Assembly: GCF_013385425.1 (NCBI RefSeq)
Contig: NZ_JACAQA010000005.1
Coordinates: forward strand, 292,344-356,343
Source: Pseudomonas gingeri
Lineage (GTDB): Bacteria; Pseudomonadota; Gammaproteobacteria; Pseudomonadales; Pseudomonadaceae
DNA length: 64,000 nt
Reading direction: 5' to 3'
The position numbers were made by a program, and so were the translations under genes. This document shows positions 1 to 9,700 of the stretch, in pieces (position 1 is the stretch's first letter; every line of letters begins with the position of its first letter). The notes below the pieces were generated by a model. The model searched no databases. It had not been told where the DNA came from and worked only from the letters and a program-made list of their open reading frames with translations.

Positions 1-15
1 GATCTCACGGCTCAT
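1..15 (-). CDS. livG: LivG/BraF, branched-chain amino-acid ABC transporter ATP-binding subunit (first 5 codons only)
   Basis: The ATG lies at 15-13 and overlaps the livM stop codon (ATGA). The visible residues MSREI match the usual start of Pseudomonas LivG. The rest of the gene lies outside the window. Order and overlap place it in the livKHMGF operon, where it would energise the LivH/LivM permease from the cytoplasmic side. The call rests on context and five residues only. Confidence 0.6.
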
Positions 16-1265
16 TTACGCAGCTCCATGTGAGGACGTTGCATGGGCAGCAGACCTTGTGGACGCCAGATCATCATCAACACCATCAGGGCGCCGAACA
101 TCAACATGCGGTATTCGCTGAAGTCACGCATCAGCTCCGGCAGCAGGATCATCACCACGGCGGCAAGGATCACCCCCAGTTGCGAGCCCATGCCACCCAG
201 CACGACGATGGCGAGAATGATCGCCGACTCGATGAAGGTGAACGACTCCGGCGTCACCAGGCCTTGGCGCGCGGCGAAGAAGCTGCCAGCGAAACCGGCG
301 AAGCAGGCGCCCAGGGTGAAGGCCGAGAGCTTGATCACGGTAGGATTCAAGCCCAGTGCGCGGCAGGCGATTTCGTCTTCACGCAATGCTTCCCAGGCAC
401 GGCCGATGGGCATGCGCAGCAGGCGATTGATCACGAACAACGCCAGCAAGGCCAGCAACAGGGCCACCAGGTAGAGGAACACCACCTTGTTCACCGGGTT
501 GTAGGCCAACCCGAAGAATTCGTGGAAGGTCCGCGCGCCCTCTGCGGCGCTACGTTCGAACGACAGCCCGAAGAAGGTCGGCTTGGGAATGTTGCTGATG
601 CCGTTGGGGCCGCCGGTGAGGTCGGTGAGGTTACGCAGGAACAGCCGGATGATTTCCCCGAAGCCCAGGGTTACGATGGCCAGGTAGTCACCGCGCAAGC
701 GCAAGACCGGGAAGCCCAGCAGGAAGCCGAAAGTGGCCGACATCAGGCCGGCGAGCGGCAGGCAGATCCAGAAGCTCCAGCCGAAGTAGTGCGACAGCAG
801 TGCGTAGGTGTAGGCGCCTACCGCGTAGAAGCCGACATAACCCAGGTCGAGCAGGCCGGCCAGGCCGACCACGATGTTCAGACCCAGGCCCAGTAGCACG
901 TAGATCAGGATCAGGGTGGCGATGTCGACCGCGCCGCGCGAGCCGAAGAACGGCCAGATCAACGCGGTCACGATCAGGCCGATGATGATCCAGCGCTGGG
1001 TGCGCGGCAGGGTCAGGAACTGACCGACCTTGGGCGAAACCAGCGGACCACGGTTCGACTTGAACATTGCACTGAACTGCTGGCTGAAGAGCACCCGCAG
1101 GAACATCAGGATCGAGCACAGGGCGATGATGCCCAGGGTGACGGGACCCGTGCCCTCCACTTCGAGGTTGATCCCGACGATACTCAGCTTGAGCCCGAGT
1201 ACTGGGAACGCTACTGCCCACACCAGCAAGGCGCTGAACAGCGCCGATTTGAGATATTTAGTCAT
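12..1265 (-). CDS. livM: LivM/BraE, branched-chain amino-acid ABC transporter permease
   Basis: This 417-residue polytopic inner-membrane protein is one half of the high-affinity leucine/isoleucine/valine permease. The N-terminal third carries the two extra hydrophobic segments typical of LivM. The core has the BPD_transp_2 pattern, with [20 protein letters not shown] near residues 127-146 and the EAA-loop stretch [17 protein letters not shown] (about 291-307), which docks on the ATPase. It overlaps livH by 4 nt upstream and livG by 4 nt downstream, so translation is probably coupled. Family membership is clear; substrate is inferred from the operon. Confidence 0.93.
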   Translation of the reverse strand: MTKYLKSALFSALLVWAVAFPVLGLKLSIVGINLEVEGTGPVTLGIIALCSILMFLRVLFSQQFSAMFKSNRGPLVSPKVGQFLTLPRTQRWIIIGLIVTALIWPFFGSRGAVDIATLILIYVLLGLGLNIVVGLAGLLDLGYVGFYAVGAYTYALLSHYFGWSFWICLPLAGLMSATFGFLLGFPVLRLRGDYLAIVTLGFGEIIRLFLRNLTDLTGGPNGISNIPKPTFFGLSFERSAAEGARTFHEFFGLAYNPVNKVVFLYLVALLLALLALFVINRLLRMPIGRAWEALREDEIACRALGLNPTVIKLSAFTLGACFAGFAGSFFAARQGLVTPESFTFIESAIILAIVVLGGMGSQLGVILAAVVMILLPELMRDFSEYRMLMFGALMVLMMIWRPQGLLPMQRPHMELRK

Positions 1266-2185
1266 ACTTTCTCAACCTCCGGACGGCCCAGGATGCCGGT
1301 CGGCCGGAACAACAGCACCAGAACCAAAAGACCGAATGCCACTACGTCTTTGTACTGGTCGCCGAAGATGTCGGCGCCAAAGGCTTCGGCCACCCCCAGC
1401 ACCAGCCCGCCGAGCATGGCGCCCGGAATACTGCCGATGCCGCCCAGGACTGCCGCGGTAAAGGCTTTCAGGCCCACGAGGAAGCCCGCGTTGGGGTTGA
1501 TCACGCCGTATTGCATGCTCAGCAGCACGGCCGCTACCGCCGCGAGGGCGGCGCCGATGACGAAGGTCAGGGCGATGATGTTGTTGGTGTTGATACCCAG
1601 CAGGTTGGCCATCTTGATGTCTTCGGCGCAAGCGCGGCAGGCGCGGCCCAGGCGTGAACGGGAGATGAACAGCGTCAGTCCGGTCATGGCCACCAGGGTG
1701 ACGACGAATACCAGGATCTGCATGTAGGAAATCAGCACTTCCTCTGCGCCGCCTGGACCGAAGGAGAAGCTCCCCGGGATCAGGTTGGGGATGGACTTGT
1801 CCTTGGAGTCCTGGGACAGCAGTACGGTGTTCTGCAGGAAAATCGACATGCCGATGGCGGAAATCAGCGGTATCAGGCGGTTGCTGCCACGCAAGGGGCG
1901 ATAGGCAACGCGCTCGATACTGTAGCCATAGGCACTGGTCACGACGATCGACGCGATAAACGCGGCGGTCATCAACAGCGGCAGTGAGTGGATACCCAGC
2001 ATGGCCAGCCCGGCAAGGGCGATGAAGGCCACGTAGGAACCAATCATGTACACCTCGCCATGGGCGAAGTTGATCATTCCAATAATGCCGTAAACCATTG
2101 TGTAGCCAATGGCAATCAAGGCATAGGTGCTGCCAATGGTCAGGCCATTAACCAGCTGTTGGAAGAAGTGATAGATCTCAGGCAT
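1262..2185 (-). CDS. livH: LivH/BraD, branched-chain amino-acid ABC transporter permease
   Basis: This 307-residue integral membrane permease is the partner of LivM. The N-terminal stretch [20 protein letters not shown] and the following [12 protein letters not shown] are the family signature. The EAA-like segment [20 protein letters not shown] is near residues 184-203. It follows livK after a gap of about 230 nt that holds a hairpin terminator, the usual arrangement in which the abundant binding protein outnumbers the permease. It overlaps livM by 4 nt. Confidence 0.93.
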   Translation of the reverse strand: MPEIYHFFQQLVNGLTIGSTYALIAIGYTMVYGIIGMINFAHGEVYMIGSYVAFIALAGLAMLGIHSLPLLMTAAFIASIVVTSAYGYSIERVAYRPLRGSNRLIPLISAIGMSIFLQNTVLLSQDSKDKSIPNLIPGSFSFGPGGAEEVLISYMQILVFVVTLVAMTGLTLFISRSRLGRACRACAEDIKMANLLGINTNNIIALTFVIGAALAAVAAVLLSMQYGVINPNAGFLVGLKAFTAAVLGGIGSIPGAMLGGLVLGVAEAFGADIFGDQYKDVVAFGLLVLVLLFRPTGILGRPEVEKV

Positions 2186-2361
2186 TACAGCGCTCCTAAA
2201 AACCCGATACGCATTTCACTGGTGGAGTCATGTTCCGGCCCGGTGCCGTGGTCTGTGGCCACGTCGGCACGAGCGTTTGCCAGCGAACCGCTGGTGACGG
2301 TTTTAAGATTTTCAGGTGAGCCAGCTCCCGGATCGCGGGTGTCGGGCCCATAAACCTCGTA

Positions 2362-2392
2362 AAACAAAGCCCACTGCTTGCACAGTGGGCTT
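2362..2392 (-). terminator. Hairpin terminator/attenuator between livK and livH
   Basis: A perfect 10-bp stem (AAGCCCACTG with CAGTGGGCTT, loop 2377-2382) is followed on the minus strand by a T-rich run (TTTGTTTT). It lies just after the livK stop. Since livHMG continue on the same strand, it probably acts as a partial terminator with read-through, lowering permease expression relative to livK. Confidence 0.8.
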
Positions 2393-2412
2393 CTTGACCG
2401 GTCAGGCCTGAC

Positions 2413-3531
2413 TTACTGAGGGGATGCTTCGGTTTTCGGTTTGCCGAAGTGCCATTGGTAGACCACGAACTTGAAGTCCTTCAGGTCGCCCTTCGCGTCG
2501 AAGCTGAGGTCGCCAGTCGGAGTCTTGAAGGTACCGGCGTGGATGGCGGCTGCCACCTTGGCGGTGTCTTCGCTCTTAGCGGCCTTGATGCCTTCGGCGA
2601 TGACTTCCACAGCCGAGTAGGCCGGGAATACGAATGGGCCGGTCGGGTCTTCTTTCTTGGCCGCAAACGCATCTACCAGGGCCTTGTTGGCCGGATCCTG
2701 GTCGAAGGACTTCGGCAGGGTCACCAGCAGGCCTTCGGAAGCGTCCTGGGCAATTTGCGAGATGGAGTCGTTGCCGACGCCTTCCGGACCCATGAACTTG
2801 GCGTTCAGGCCTTTTTCCTTGGACTGACGCAGGATCAGGCCCAGTTCCGGGTGGTAGCCGCCGTAGTAGACGAAGTCGACGTTGGCTTGCTTGAGTTTCT
2901 GGATGATCGAGGAGAAGTCCTTGTCGCCGGCGTTCAGGCCTTCGAAGACGGCAACCTTCACGCCTTTCTTCTCGAGGGTCTGCTTGACCGCGGTGGCGAT
3001 GCCTTCACCGTATTGCTGTTTGTCGTGCAGGACAGCAACGATTTTCGGTTTGACGTGATCGGCGATGTAGTTACCGGCGGCAGGGCCCTGGGCGCTGTCC
3101 AGGCCGATGGTACGGAACACCATCTTGTAGCCGCGAGCGGTGATTTCCGGGCTGGTGGCAGCCGGAGTGATCATGATCACGCCTTCGTCTTCGTAGATAT
3201 CCGAAGCCGGTTGGGTAGAGCTGGAGCAGAGGTGACCGACTACGAATTTGACGCCGTCGTTGACCACTTTGTTGGCCACGGCTACGGCCTGTTTAGGGTC
3301 GCACGCATCGTCGTATTCCTTGGCTTCGAGCATCTTGCCGTCGACGCCGCCCTTGGCGTTGATCTGTTCGATGGCCATTTTCGCGCCCATGAACTGCATG
3401 TCGCCATATTGGGTCACAGGGCCGGTTTTCGGGCCGGCAATGCCGATCTTGATGGTGTCTGCAGCGAAAGAATGGCTGGCAACCCCGGCCAGAACCATAG
3501 CGGCGAACAGTTTGGAAATCTGCTTAGTCAT
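2413..3531 (-). CDS. livK: LivK/BraC, periplasmic branched-chain amino-acid binding protein
   Basis: The 372-residue precursor has a clear signal peptide (MTKQISKLFAAMVLAGVASHSFA, residues 1-23, cleaved before ADTIKIG). The mature protein opens with IKIGIAGPKTGP, the Peripla_BP_6 signature of Leu/Ile/Val binding proteins. VVGHLCSSSTQPASDIY contains the ligand-contacting serine/threonine cluster. It delivers substrate to LivHM in the inner membrane. It is the promoter-proximal gene of the operon, and a long leader region lies upstream. Confidence 0.95.
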   Translation of the reverse strand: MTKQISKLFAAMVLAGVASHSFAADTIKIGIAGPKTGPVTQYGDMQFMGAKMAIEQINAKGGVDGKMLEAKEYDDACDPKQAVAVANKVVNDGVKFVVGHLCSSSTQPASDIYEDEGVIMITPAATSPEITARGYKMVFRTIGLDSAQGPAAGNYIADHVKPKIVAVLHDKQQYGEGIATAVKQTLEKKGVKVAVFEGLNAGDKDFSSIIQKLKQANVDFVYYGGYHPELGLILRQSKEKGLNAKFMGPEGVGNDSISQIAQDASEGLLVTLPKSFDQDPANKALVDAFAAKKEDPTGPFVFPAYSAVEVIAEGIKAAKSEDTAKVAAAIHAGTFKTPTGDLSFDAKGDLKDFKFVVYQWHFGKPKTEASPQ

Positions 3532-3892
3532 TAGTGCTCCACTCTTGCTGTTGTAGTTTTTAGAGTCCTACGGCCGGAGCTGTGGGACCGGGTCAGATTT
3601 AACGCCGATATCCCGGTTCTTGCCCCGGCAACTGTACCGATACAGTTTAGTGTGCGCCCTCATCGATTGGATAGCGGGCAGCCGGAGGCAAAATCGAGAT
3701 ATGTCGCTTAAGTGAAAGAAAAAGACAGAATAGCGGCAGATTATCATGCAGATTTTTGTCTGGATGTTGCTAGCTTTCAGCTGCAATCCCTGGCGCCTTC
3801 CATCCCCTCGATCACCCCTTCAGTTTCATCTGGGTGTTTCCAAGCGAGCCTCGACGTTATGATTGCGCCGATTTTTTCTCAGGTGGAACCCC
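3532..3892. promoter_or_regulatory. livK upstream / DUF2288 upstream region with a perfect inverted repeat
   Basis: This is a 361-nt divergent intergenic region. It contains the symmetrical element AACTGTA-CCGA-TACAGTT at 3630-3647 (7-bp arms), a shape typical of a dimeric regulator site, about 100 nt upstream of the livK start. No gene is supported here. Which regulator binds is not evident. Confidence 0.45.
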
Positions 3893-4198
3893 ATGATTCA
3901 AGAACCTAGCACCCTCTATGCCAAGCTGCTTGGTGAAACTGCATCTATTCGCTGGGAAGAGCTGCAACCGTTCTTTGCCCGGGGTGCCCTATTGTGGGTC
4001 GAGCCGGCACTGGATCTGATCGCCGCCGCCGAGGCCGTGGCCGAGAACCAGGCTGGGAAAGTCGCCGCATGGCTGGCGAGCGGGGAGCTCGCCAAGGTGT
4101 CTGAGTCGCGGGCGCTGGATCTTTTCGAACGCGATCCGGAGTTGTGGGCGGTGGTGGTTTCGCCCTGGGTGATGATCCAGGAAAGAGCAACAAAATAA
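3893..4198 (+). CDS. DUF2288 family protein
   Basis: A 101-residue small, mainly helical, acidic soluble protein without signal peptide. The ATG at 3893 is preferred over the upstream in-frame ATG at 3863 because AGGTGG lies 7 nt ahead and homologues start near MIQEPSTLYAKLLGETA. The stretch ARGALLWVEPALDLIAAAEA is characteristic of the DUF2288 family, found in many gammaproteobacteria and cyanobacteria. Function is unknown. It stands alone between livK and the FtsZ-like gene. Confidence 0.8.
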   Translation: MIQEPSTLYAKLLGETASIRWEELQPFFARGALLWVEPALDLIAAAEAVAENQAGKVAAWLASGELAKVSESRALDLFERDPELWAVVVSPWVMIQERATK

Positions 4199-4321
4199 TT
4201 CAGCGCCCACTAATAGTGCATAACCCTTGTGCGTTTATAGCTTGCCGGTGTGTAGGTCAGTAACTGCGTTGCGCAGTAATGGCAGTTTGCCCGTGGAGAA
4301 AATGCACAGAGACAGATGCAC

Positions 4322-4365
4322 CCCACGAGTCGCCAGCCAATGGCTTGCGGCTCGTGGGAGCTTTT
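4322..4365. terminator. Hairpin between the DUF2288 and FtsZ-like genes
   Basis: CCCACGAG (from 4323) pairs with CTCGTGGG (4351-4358) around AGCCAATGGCT, which can itself fold. On the plus strand it is followed by AGCTTTTC. It lies immediately after the stop codon of the minus-strand gene, so it could serve convergent transcripts from both sides. Confidence 0.55.
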
Positions 4366-6540
4366 CTAGTACTCGGTCTTGCCGGTGTGGTTGTTCAGCG
4401 AAATGACCTTGGTCTTGCCGATGCGGTGACGGTAGATCTCGCGCAGGTACTTGATGGCCTTCTTCACGCAGTCGCGGGACAGGCGGATATCGTTGATCGA
4501 GACGAACTTTTCCTTGTCGTTGATCAGCTCGCGGTACTTCTTCTCGTACATCGGCTTGATCGCGTACCAGTTGGTATCGAGGATTTTCGCCGGGTTTTCG
4601 AACTCGTTGAGCAATTCGTCGAGGCTGTCTTCGTCGAACTCATCGCGGGTGATGAAGTCCAGCATCGAGTTGTCCAGCGTATCGTCGAAACGGTACGGGT
4701 TACGTGCGAAGCAACGCTTGATAAAAGCCACGATCAGGGTCAGGAAGTCGTCCGACAGGCACGGGCTCTTGGCGATCAGGGTGGTCAGCGACAGGTTCGC
4801 CGAGGCACCGATCACCAGGGCGTAGCGCTTGAGCGTGGTGTTGGGGAACAGGCTGTTGAGGTGGGTCTTGAGCCGGTTCAGGTCCATATAGGACAGTTTG
4901 TAGTCCTTGGGCAGGGAGACGATCGAGACCACCGACGAGCAGTTCTTGAAGAAGTGCAGGTCGTGCAGCGCCGCGGCGTCGTAGCCCGAGGTCTTGTACT
5001 GGTCGAGGGCCGCGCGATAGCGCTTGGACTCGATCGGTAGCAGGCTGATGCCTTCGATCGCCTGGGTCACTTTGTTGAAGTGCGGCAGGTCGATGGAACG
5101 GAAGAACAGGTCGTCGATATTCAGCCGCTGGGGTTCTTTCTCGAACACTTTGAACTTGTCGCCGGTGGGCGCCGGCTGTTCCGGTACCACGGATTCGGCG
5201 TAGGCAATCGCCACCGGGCCGGCCAGGCTCATAAACAGGTCGTTGGCATCCAGGCGAATGGTCTCGCCAATGTCGATGCCGGCACGCCGGAAATAGTTCT
5301 GGTCGTAGTCAGTGGTTACCGCCTGGGCGGTCAGGATGTTGAAGATCTGCTGGGAGATGTACTGGTTGGCGTGTTTCTCCATGGCATTGACATCAATGTT
5401 CTGGATGTTGCCGTCATCGCTTTCTTCGGCATAACGCATGATGTCGTTGGAGATCAGCATCATCGCGTTCCAGGGGCGAATACGGCCCATGACGCTGGCT
5501 TCGCTGCTGTCGTCATTGTCGAAGTTGTACGAGAAGTCCCACTCTTCGGACAGGTACTTGCAGAGCAGGCGACCGGCGTTGATGTGCAGTGCTTCGGACA
5601 TTTCACTGCGGTGGTCGGAAATATTCGGCAGTACGCAGATGCCGCTGGTGAAGATCGGTTCGAACACGAAGGAGTGGCCGCTCTTGCTGTCGTGCTCGTC
5701 GGCCGGCTTGGTGTCGAAGGTCTTGTTCATGTAGGAGTATTGCTGGGCCAGGCCGAATTCCGAGGCCATGCCTGAACCGGTACCGCCGCCGGCGCTGAAG
5801 ATCGAGAAGTACAGGCGTGACTGGTTGGCCTTGATGCCGCAGGAGTCGATCAGATACGAATGGATCATCTTCCAGTCGGGGCTGGAGAAGCGCTGGGTGT
5901 CCTTGTTCAGGATGATCTTGGCCAGGTACTGGCCGAGGATCGGCGCGTTGCCCGCACCACCGGCATGGACTTCCGACAGGTCCATGATCTTCATCTTGCT
6001 GTAGTCGCGGATAAAACCGCTTTTCTCGCCCTTGCGCGAGAAACGGATGCGCCCGGCGATGTCCTTGTCCAGGTCGCCGAGCATCACCAGCGGCTCCACC
6101 AGGAACACCGGTTTGGCGGATTTGTTCTGTACCAGGCGCAGGTTGTTGCGGATCCATTGCGCCGGGCGGTAGCCCTTGTCGCTGACCTTGTCTTCGTTGT
6201 TGAACTCGTTGAGGTAGAACTTGCGGGCGTTGTACACCAGTTCCGCGACGTCCAGGGCAATGTTCGAACCGCAGCGACCCAGGCCGATCAGGCATACCGA
6301 TGGGAATTCCTGCTCGCGGCGCGCCTCGCTTTCGCCTTCGGTATGGGGCGAGCGGGGGAACACCATGTCGCGCAGGCCGTCGAGGTTGTCGAGGATGCGG
6401 TCGGTGTTGGTTTCGGTGAAGTACAGGTATTGCTGAGTCGACAGCGGACGGGGAGTTGAATAGGCCTTGTAGGGTTTTTCCGCGACCGTGGGCGCTATCA
6501 GATCGGATACTGCGTTGGCTGGAGTATTTTTAGAGGTCAT
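4366..6540 (-). CDS. FtsZ/tubulin-superfamily GTPase-like protein, large
   Basis: A 724-residue soluble protein. Three nucleotide-binding elements of the tubulin/FtsZ fold occur in the right order. A T1-like glycine loop LIGLGRCGSN is at 84-93. A T3-like AGGAGNAP is at 193-200. The tubulin signature GGGTGSG is at 251-257, preceded by the beta-strand RLYFSIFSA. The remaining 450 residues lack an obvious known domain and there is no signal peptide. FtsZ itself is about 390 residues, so this belongs to one of the tubulin-like side families rather than cell-division FtsZ. It is transcribed alone. GTP binding and filament formation are inferred, not shown. Confidence 0.75.
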   Translation of the reverse strand: MTSKNTPANAVSDLIAPTVAEKPYKAYSTPRPLSTQQYLYFTETNTDRILDNLDGLRDMVFPRSPHTEGESEARREQEFPSVCLIGLGRCGSNIALDVAELVYNARKFYLNEFNNEDKVSDKGYRPAQWIRNNLRLVQNKSAKPVFLVEPLVMLGDLDKDIAGRIRFSRKGEKSGFIRDYSKMKIMDLSEVHAGGAGNAPILGQYLAKIILNKDTQRFSSPDWKMIHSYLIDSCGIKANQSRLYFSIFSAGGGTGSGMASEFGLAQQYSYMNKTFDTKPADEHDSKSGHSFVFEPIFTSGICVLPNISDHRSEMSEALHINAGRLLCKYLSEEWDFSYNFDNDDSSEASVMGRIRPWNAMMLISNDIMRYAEESDDGNIQNIDVNAMEKHANQYISQQIFNILTAQAVTTDYDQNYFRRAGIDIGETIRLDANDLFMSLAGPVAIAYAESVVPEQPAPTGDKFKVFEKEPQRLNIDDLFFRSIDLPHFNKVTQAIEGISLLPIESKRYRAALDQYKTSGYDAAALHDLHFFKNCSSVVSIVSLPKDYKLSYMDLNRLKTHLNSLFPNTTLKRYALVIGASANLSLTTLIAKSPCLSDDFLTLIVAFIKRCFARNPYRFDDTLDNSMLDFITRDEFDEDSLDELLNEFENPAKILDTNWYAIKPMYEKKYRELINDKEKFVSINDIRLSRDCVKKAIKYLREIYRHRIGKTKVISLNNHTGKTEY

Positions 6541-6652
6541 TGTGCGCCATTTGCCTGGTCTGGTTCGGCGGTCGAAGGGGTATCAACGCGCCATCACGGA
6601 GTGAGAGATCGCGACTGTACCTCGCGATATTGGCCTGAGCGATAGGGTTTAT

Positions 6653-6670
6653 CCCTAGGCTCCCCTAGGG
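6653..6670. promoter_or_regulatory. Inverted repeat upstream of the FtsZ-like gene
   Basis: CCCTAGG (6653-6659) and CCTAGGG (6664-6670) form a perfect 7-bp inverted repeat, 113-130 nt upstream of the FtsZ-like start. It lies between that gene and the end of the c-di-GMP gene upstream on the same strand. It could be a regulator site or a short hairpin; there is no T-run on either side to argue for a terminator. Confidence 0.3.
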
Positions 6671-6737
6671 GGAATCCTTGCTTGTAGTACCGATGGATCG
6701 GCCAAAAATTGGCGTTCTTTAATTGGCGTGGAACTTT

Positions 6738-8945
6738 TTATGAATTTTGTACTATCAGCGGATTGAAGGCGGTGCTGGGAAATTGCCAGTGTAGGTCGAG
6801 CTGGCGCAGCACCGGTAACAACTCCTCGAGCGGGACCGGTCGGCTGAGCAGGTAGCCCTGGATAAAGTCGCAGTCGTACTGCGCGAGGAACTCGTACTGC
6901 TGTTGGGTTTCGACGCCTTCGGTGACCACTTGCAAGTGCAGGGTGTGGGCCATGACGATGATCGCCTGGACGATTTCCATGTCCTGGGTCGATTTGGGCA
7001 CATCGAGGATGAACGAGCGATCAATTTTCAGGGTGTTGAGGGGCAGGCGCTTGAGGTAGGCCAGGGACGAGTAGCCGGTGCCGAAATCGTCGATGGACAG
7101 TGACACGCCGAGGCTGCGGATCTGCCGCAACAGTTGCAGGGTGCTGGAAATATTGCCCATCAGGGCGTTCTCGGTGACTTCCAGTTCCAGGCGCTGGGGT
7201 GGCATGCCGGCGGCACACAGGATATTTTCAATTTCATCGGCCAGTTCTTCCCGTGTCAGGTTCAGGGCCGAGCAGTTCACCGCGATCTTCAGTTCGTCGC
7301 AGCCGTGCTCGGAGAGCCAGGCCAGGTCCTTGCAGGCTTTGCGCATGACCCAACCGTCGAGTTCGGCGATCATCCCGTTGGCTTCGGCGATGCCGATGAA
7401 CCGGTCGGGCGAGAGCAGTCCGTGCTGGGGGTGTTGCCAGCGCACCAGGGCTTCGAGTTTGGCGACCTGGCCGCTCTTGAGGTCGTAGATCGGTTGGTAG
7501 TGCAGCGCCAGGCCGCTGCCGTCGCGCAGGGCTTGGCGCAGTTCCTCCTCGAGTTGCAGCTCCAGGGTGGCGCGGGTTTTCAGGTTGGAGCTGAAGAAGT
7601 GCAGGCTGTTGCGCCCCGCGCCCTTGGATTGGTACAGCGCCAGGTCGGCGTTTTTCAGCAGTTCCTCACAGGATTTGCCGTCATCGGGAAACACGCTGAT
7701 GCCGATGCTGGTGGTCATGACCATGCGTCGCCCGGCCAGCTCGATGGGCTCCTTCATTTTCAGCATGATGCGCTGGGCCATGTGCCGGGCTTCTTCGCGG
7801 TTGTGCAGGCCGATGAGAATGCAGAACTCGTCGCCGCCAAAGCGTGCCACCACATCGTCGTGACTGCGGGTCGCGCTCTTGATATGTCCGGCGATGACCT
7901 TGAGCAGTTCGTCGCCGGCATCGTGGCCGAGGCTGTCGTTGATCCGCTTGAAGTGGTCGATATCGAGGAACATCACCGCCAGCATGCCGCCGTTGGTGCT
8001 GCGTTCCATCAGCCGTTCGGCGAAGATCTGATTGAAACCTCGGCGGTTGATCAGGTTGGTCAGGGCGTCGTAATGGGCTACTTGCGCCAGTGACAGGCGC
8101 GCCTGGTCGAGCTGGCTGAGCAGGGCGTTGACCCGTCGCAGGTCGTGTTCCTTGCCCTGCAGCTTCTTGTCCGCCAGGGCCGCGCTGATGCTGCTGCCGA
8201 TGATCAGCAGGGTGATCAGGGCGATGGTCATGCCCAATTGCTGGTGATGGTTGTCCGCCAGTGCGGGCAAGGCGCTGCCTGCCGGCAGCATCAGGTGCAA
8301 CGACCACATCCCGATGAAGTGGGTGCTGAAGATGCCGGCGCCCATCACCAGGCTGGCGGTGTATTTGAGCAGTTGGTGAAAGATCCCGCTGCCGGTGCGA
8401 AAGCGCCGTGACAAGACCAGGGCCCCGAGACTGGTGCCGATGGCCACCAGGACAGAAAGACCGACCAGACCGGGGTTGTAGTACTGCACCGCACTCGATT
8501 GCAACGCCGACATGCCGACGTAGTGCATGGCTGCGATGCCCAATCCCATGAACAGCGCGGCGCGCACGTACTGTGAGGTGCGCAGCTCGGGATGCCCCAG
8601 GGTGTGCATGGCCAGGAAGGAGGCCAGCAGGGCGATCAGCAGGGAGGAGAGGGTGATCGACAGGTCGTATTGAATGTCGATGGGCACCTGGAATGCCAGC
8701 ATGCTGATGAAGTGCATGGCCCAGATGCCACCGGCCAGGCAACAGGCACCGACCCAGCGCCAGATCCGCTGTTGCGAAGGTTTTTCCACATGACCGACGC
8801 GCTCGGCCATGTCCAGCATGGCAAAAGAGGCCGCGCAGGCCACCAGATAAGCCAATAGCACCAGCAACGGATTGTGGCTGCAATTGAGCAGCAGCTGCCC
8901 GGTTTCGGGAAGCTCGTTAACAAAATGCAAGCCCAGCCATTCCAT
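6738..8945 (-). CDS. MHYT-GGDEF-EAL membrane c-di-GMP turnover protein (MucR/NbdA type)
   Basis: A 735-residue inner-membrane protein. The N-terminal part (about 20-255) has seven hydrophobic segments with the three MHYT-type motifs WAMHF (77-79), AAMHY (140-142) and STHF (208-210), proposed to sense a diatomic gas through copper. The GGDEF motif is intact at 370-374, but an in-register RxxD inhibitory site is not evident. The EAL motif at 498-500 and DDFGTGYSS are also intact, so both cyclase and phosphodiesterase activity are possible. The architecture matches P. aeruginosa MucR (alginate) and NbdA (NO-induced dispersal). The intact GGDEF favours MucR-like, but orthology cannot be fixed here. 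Confidence 0.85.
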   Translation of the reverse strand: MEWLGLHFVNELPETGQLLLNCSHNPLLVLLAYLVACAASFAMLDMAERVGHVEKPSQQRIWRWVGACCLAGGIWAMHFISMLAFQVPIDIQYDLSITLSSLLIALLASFLAMHTLGHPELRTSQYVRAALFMGLGIAAMHYVGMSALQSSAVQYYNPGLVGLSVLVAIGTSLGALVLSRRFRTGSGIFHQLLKYTASLVMGAGIFSTHFIGMWSLHLMLPAGSALPALADNHHQQLGMTIALITLLIIGSSISAALADKKLQGKEHDLRRVNALLSQLDQARLSLAQVAHYDALTNLINRRGFNQIFAERLMERSTNGGMLAVMFLDIDHFKRINDSLGHDAGDELLKVIAGHIKSATRSHDDVVARFGGDEFCILIGLHNREEARHMAQRIMLKMKEPIELAGRRMVMTTSIGISVFPDDGKSCEELLKNADLALYQSKGAGRNSLHFFSSNLKTRATLELQLEEELRQALRDGSGLALHYQPIYDLKSGQVAKLEALVRWQHPQHGLLSPDRFIGIAEANGMIAELDGWVMRKACKDLAWLSEHGCDELKIAVNCSALNLTREELADEIENILCAAGMPPQRLELEVTENALMGNISSTLQLLRQIRSLGVSLSIDDFGTGYSSLAYLKRLPLNTLKIDRSFILDVPKSTQDMEIVQAIIVMAHTLHLQVVTEGVETQQQYEFLAQYDCDFIQGYLLSRPVPLEELLPVLRQLDLHWQFPSTAFNPLIVQNS

Positions 8946-9069
8946 AGCATGCCCTACTTGACGCCTTGGACTACCGGTGACTCAGCACCGACCAGTGCGA
9001 TGGAGTATAGAGGCTCACCTCAGGCTGCAAGGGGGCATGGCAGAGCGACGCCAATGATTTGGAAATGAC

Positions 9070-9438
9070 CTAAATAGCGATGGGTACTAAAAAACCGGCC
9101 TGTTCCGGCTCCAGCGGTGGCAGTCCGGCCGCCGCGCGGGCTTTGTCGCAGTACTCGTTGTGCACGCCGTCGACCCATGAGGCCTCGAATTCCCGGCAGG
9201 TGCTTGAACGTTGATGATAGATCGAGCAACTGACCTGCTCGCCGACCTTGCCTTCAAGGGCGGTGCAGCGTGGGGCACTGCGTTCGGTACCGAGCATGGC
9301 CACGTGGTTGACGCCGACCTGGGTGACCAGTTCGTCGGGCACCAGGCCGCCGGCCGAGGCGCATTCACCCCAATAGAAGGACACGCGGAAATACGCACAG
9401 CAGGCACCACAATTCAGACACGGATTGGCGTCGGGCAT
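9070..9438 (-). CDS. YkgJ family cysteine cluster protein
   Basis: A 122-residue cytoplasmic protein. The N-terminus [11 protein letters not shown] (Cx2Cx2CC) together with later cysteines ([26 protein letters not shown]) is the putative zinc- or iron-binding cluster of the YkgJ/UPF0153 family. Molecular function is unknown in the family. It is monocistronic, with a divergent MFS gene 262 nt away. Confidence 0.85.
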   Translation of the reverse strand: MPDANPCLNCGACCAYFRVSFYWGECASAGGLVPDELVTQVGVNHVAMLGTERSAPRCTALEGKVGEQVSCSIYHQRSSTCREFEASWVDGVHNEYCDKARAAAGLPPLEPEQAGFLVPIAI

Positions 9439-9700
9439 GGAAGGTCACGGAGAAGGTGGGAGAGTCAATCGAGGGCTATTCTAGGCTTCGGCCCGGGCTT
9501 TGAAAGGTATTTTTTTGCATAACCTTTGCCGACCTCCGGGGCTGCGGCAATCAGGCGATAGGGCAGGGCGCGCGGGGTATTGCCGGGTATCAGCGCCACG
9601 AATGGTGGCAGACAGTCCCGGCGCCGCTCACTAGATTGAGGGTTCCGGGCTCAACGCGTCTGGCGGGCAGGCCCCTATAACAATAAAAGAGACGGACCCC

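Noticed and set aside
2185..2367. 60-codon minus-strand frame between livK and livH
   Set aside because: No ribosome site or conserved pattern, and it begins at the hairpin terminator. Treated as leader sequence.
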